Below, in pieces: positions 61,972-64,000 of a DNA stretch of 64,000 nt; position 1 is the stretch's first letter, and each line of letters opens with the position of its first letter. Position numbers and translations under genes: made by a program. Source of the DNA: Lachnospiraceae bacterium oral taxon 500 (GTDB lineage Bacteria; Bacillota; Clostridia; Lachnospirales; Vallitaleaceae); assembly GCA_002999035.1 (NCBI GenBank), contig CP027241.1, positions 1,925,001 through 1,989,000 of the forward strand, written 5' to 3'. The notes below the pieces were generated by a model, which searched no databases, was not told the origin of the DNA, and saw nothing but the letters and a program-made list of their open reading frames with translations.

Positions 61972-62167
61972 AAATAAAGTGCTGTAGTTTGGAAAAATTA
62001 CTCGGAATCCGGCGAAATGCGGACGAATTCCAAGTGTGGATGTTAAGCAAATAGATATTTATGTTTGCTGTGTTTCTGGAGAATGAGTACTCGGTTGGCA
62101 TGTCAAGCATAGATATCGGCTTGCCTGAACGGTAACTCAAAATCAAAGTTTCAGTGAGGACAAGAAT

Positions 62168-63115
62168 ATGAAAGGTTGCGGAGACGCCCACGGCAAGGTG
62201 ATTTTGATGGGCGAGCATTCCGTTGTATATGGCTATCCGGCGATTGCATTGCCGTTTATGCAGGTAACGGTCAAGAGCGAGGTCAGCCGGCGCGAGGGCG
62301 AGATATGGCTGGAATCCGATTTTTATACCGGCGCTTTAAAAGACGCGCCGCCGGAACGGGCGCATGTCGTTACAGCCATACACGCCGGTTTGGACTATTT
62401 GCAAAAAGAGAAAAAAAACTTAAAAATTGTAATTTTGAGCGACTTGCCGGCCAGCCGGGGACTGGGTTCTTCGGCGGCAGTGGCGGTCGCTGTTATTCGT
62501 TCACTGTTTCAGTATTTTGAGCGGCAGCTGACAGATGAAGAACTGATTCTTTTGGCTGATCAGGCCGAGCGGGTCGCTCACGGCAATCCGAGCGGCATTG
62601 ATGTGCTGACAACGGCTTTTCCGCAGCCGATTTGGTTTCGCAAGTTGCCGGATAAAAAGGGAATGAAAGAGTTGAAAGTTTTTCCGATTTCTTTACCGGC
62701 CTATTTGGTAGTAGCCGATACGGCTATTTACGGTCAAACCAAGGAAGCGATTGCTGTCATTGCCCAAAAGAGGCAGGAGCAGCCGAAGGAAACGGAGCGG
62801 CTGTTAAATGAGTTGGGTGATTTTGCTGGGCAGGCGGAAACGGCGATTAACCGGCAGGACTGTCGCCGCCTAGGGGAACTGATGACCGGTGCACACCGGA
62901 ACTTACAGGCACTGGGAGTCAGCCATTTGGTGCTGGATCATTTGGTTGAACAGGCACTGCGACTGGGGGCGCTTGGCGCCAAGATGACCGGCGGCGGTTT
63001 GGGCGGCTGTATGATTTGTTTGGCGGACGAGGAAAAGACCGCTCAGGTGATAGCGGATGCATTACAGCAAGAGGGAGCAAAAAAGACATGGATTTATCCG
63101 ATGAAAGGAAAATAA
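62168..63115 (+). CDS. mvk: Mevalonate kinase
   Basis: Phosphorylates mevalonate in isoprenoid synthesis. The 315-residue GHMP kinase has H-G-K-V-I-L-M-G-E-H-S-V-V-Y-G at its start (motif 1), the ATP-binding G-L-G-S-S-A-A-V-A near 99, G-N-P-S-G-I-D near 140 with the conserved Asp, and the C-terminal K-M-T-G-G-G-L-G-G-C motif 3. These separate it from galactokinase and phosphomevalonate kinase. The 3' end overlaps mvaD by 28 bases. The gene order suggests a mevalonate operon running past the window. Confidence 0.94.
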   Translation: MKGCGDAHGKVILMGEHSVVYGYPAIALPFMQVTVKSEVSRREGEIWLESDFYTGALKDAPPERAHVVTAIHAGLDYLQKEKKNLKIVILSDLPASRGLGSSAAVAVAVIRSLFQYFERQLTDEELILLADQAERVAHGNPSGIDVLTTAFPQPIWFRKLPDKKGMKELKVFPISLPAYLVVADTAIYGQTKEAIAVIAQKRQEQPKETERLLNELGDFAGQAETAINRQDCRRLGELMTGAHRNLQALGVSHLVLDHLVEQALRLGALGAKMTGGGLGGCMICLADEEKTAQVIADALQQEGAKKTWIYPMKGK

Positions 63116-64000
63116 AAAGCTATGCCAGAGCCGGGGCTAATATTGCCTTGGTTAAATATTGGGGCAAAAAGCAGGAAGATTTGAAAATTCCCTATAACAG
63201 CAGCTTGTCCATGACTTTGGAGCAACTGTATACCGATACGGGGATTTGTTTTCATTCGGGCGGAGAGGATATTTTTTATTTAAACGGTCAGCGGCAGGAG
63301 CAAGCCGAAACCCGAAAAATAAGTATTTTTTTAGACCGTTTCCGGCAGCTTTCCGGTCGGCGGGAAAGGGTTTTTATCAGCAGTTACAATAATTTTCCGA
63401 CGGCGGCGGGCCTGGCTTCGTCCGCTTCGGGCTATGCGGCCTTAACAGCGGCGGCGGGGCGCTTGTTCTTACCGGAAATGGACGATAAGGGTCTGTCCCG
63501 GCTGGCCCGGCAAGGCTCCGGCTCAGCCTGCCGCAGTTTATTTGGCGGCTTTGTCGTTTGGTATGCCGGAACAAATGATGCCGGCAGCTATGCCGAGTCC
63601 TTAGCGCCGGCGGACGAATACGCGATGTTGATTTTGGTTTTAAACAGCGGGCAGAAAAGCCGGCCGTCAACTGCCGGCATGAAAACAGTTGTGGACAGCT
63701 CAATTTTTTATCCGGCTTGGGTTAAGCAGGCGGAACAGGACTTTGCGGAAATGCGGCGGGCGGTTTTAGCCGGGGATTTTAGCCGGATTGGTCAAATTGC
63801 CGAGGCGAATTGCCTGAAAATGCACGCAACCACCTGGGGCTGCGCCGAGCCGTTTACCTATTTGCAGCCGGAAAGCATCGCAGCGATGGAGCGGGTGCGC
63901 CAGCTTCGCCGGCAGGGAACAGAGGCGTATTTTACGGTTGATGCCGGGCCGAATATTAAGATTTTTTGCCGGAAGGAAGATTTGCCGCAAATAACGAAAG
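63088..64000 (+). CDS. mvaD: Diphosphomevalonate decarboxylase, 3' end beyond the window
   Basis: Makes isopentenyl diphosphate from diphosphomevalonate. The frame opens at ATG 63088, inside the end of mvk and after GAGGGAG, and is still open at base 64000 (304 codons seen). A-N-I-A-L-V-K-Y-W-G-K near 18, S-S-L-S-M-T, F-P-T-A-A-G-L-A-S-S-A-S-G near 101 (ATP site), G-S-G-S-A-C-R-S-L-F-G-G and the late D-A-G-P-N-I-K with its catalytic Asp are all present. Only the last residues are missing. Confidence 0.95.
   Translation, partial: MDLSDERKIKSYARAGANIALVKYWGKKQEDLKIPYNSSLSMTLEQLYTDTGICFHSGGEDIFYLNGQRQEQAETRKISIFLDRFRQLSGRRERVFISSYNNFPTAAGLASSASGYAALTAAAGRLFLPEMDDKGLSRLARQGSGSACRSLFGGFVVWYAGTNDAGSYAESLAPADEYAMLILVLNSGQKSRPSTAGMKTVVDSSIFYPAWVKQAEQDFAEMRRAVLAGDFSRIGQIAEANCLKMHATTWGCAEPFTYLQPESIAAMERVRQLRRQGTEAYFTVDAGPNIKIFCRKEDLPQITK

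Overview
The window looks like ordinary chromosome of a Gram-positive anaerobe of the Clostridia; a relative of the Lachnospiraceae is my best guess, not proven. This rests on gene content and order: radC-mreC-mreD-mrdA-minC-minD-minE-rodA-mgsA, a sufC-B-D-S-U iron-sulphur operon ending in the Firmicutes scaffold SufU, a Met T-box riboswitch, SLH-like surface domains, several lipoproteins with Firmicutes-type lipoboxes, strong AGGAGG-type ribosome sites and frequent TTG/GTG starts. No phage, transposase, rRNA operon or CRISPR array was seen. One tRNA (Ala, GGC) is present.

Layout. 1-2916: tail of a pectin or rhamnogalacturonan utilisation locus (acetylesterase end, GH105, sugar isomerase, bicupin). 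3011-6585: copper ATPase with an 11-bp tandem array carrying its ribosome site, then a HAD phosphatase. 6837-15249: cell-shape and division operon lacking mreB. 15370-16677, minus strand: small P-loop protein, cytidylate-kinase-like protein, tRNA-Ala. 17098-25925: SLH-linked 5'-nucleotidase, YibE/F membrane protein, M18 aminopeptidase, DegV, PcrA, HD hydrolase. 26169-29200: ECF sigma factor, probable anti-sigma factor and a serpin lipoprotein. 29368-33664: Met T-box followed by an M20 hydrolase and metNIQ. 33665-38109: a repeat-rich stretch with a 66-bp direct repeat, a TPR membrane protein, an Atg22-type transporter, an M23-like lipoprotein that has lost its zinc ligands, and an AT-rich palindromic island. 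38110-41692: gltX, ung, hom. 42014-42856: unknown protein with a structured leader. 43121-52141: suf operon running directly into a type IV pilus-like set with PilT and PilC but no PilB. 52236-58556: HAD phosphatase, single-domain PTS IIA, MoxR/VWA pair, ABC-F protein. 58849-64000: lipoprotein, DUF4091 glycosidase-like protein, and the start of a mevalonate operon (mvk, mvaD, cut by the window edge).

The most unusual points are the repeated Shine-Dalgarno array before copA, the retraction-ATPase-only pilus set joined to the suf operon, the catalytically dead LytM-like lipoprotein, the serpin next to a sigma/anti-sigma pair, the mevalonate genes, and several families of intergenic repeats that no gene call explains. 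I found no clear wholly new defence or mobile system. All coordinates and motifs were read by eye; family names come from remembered motifs, not from database searches.
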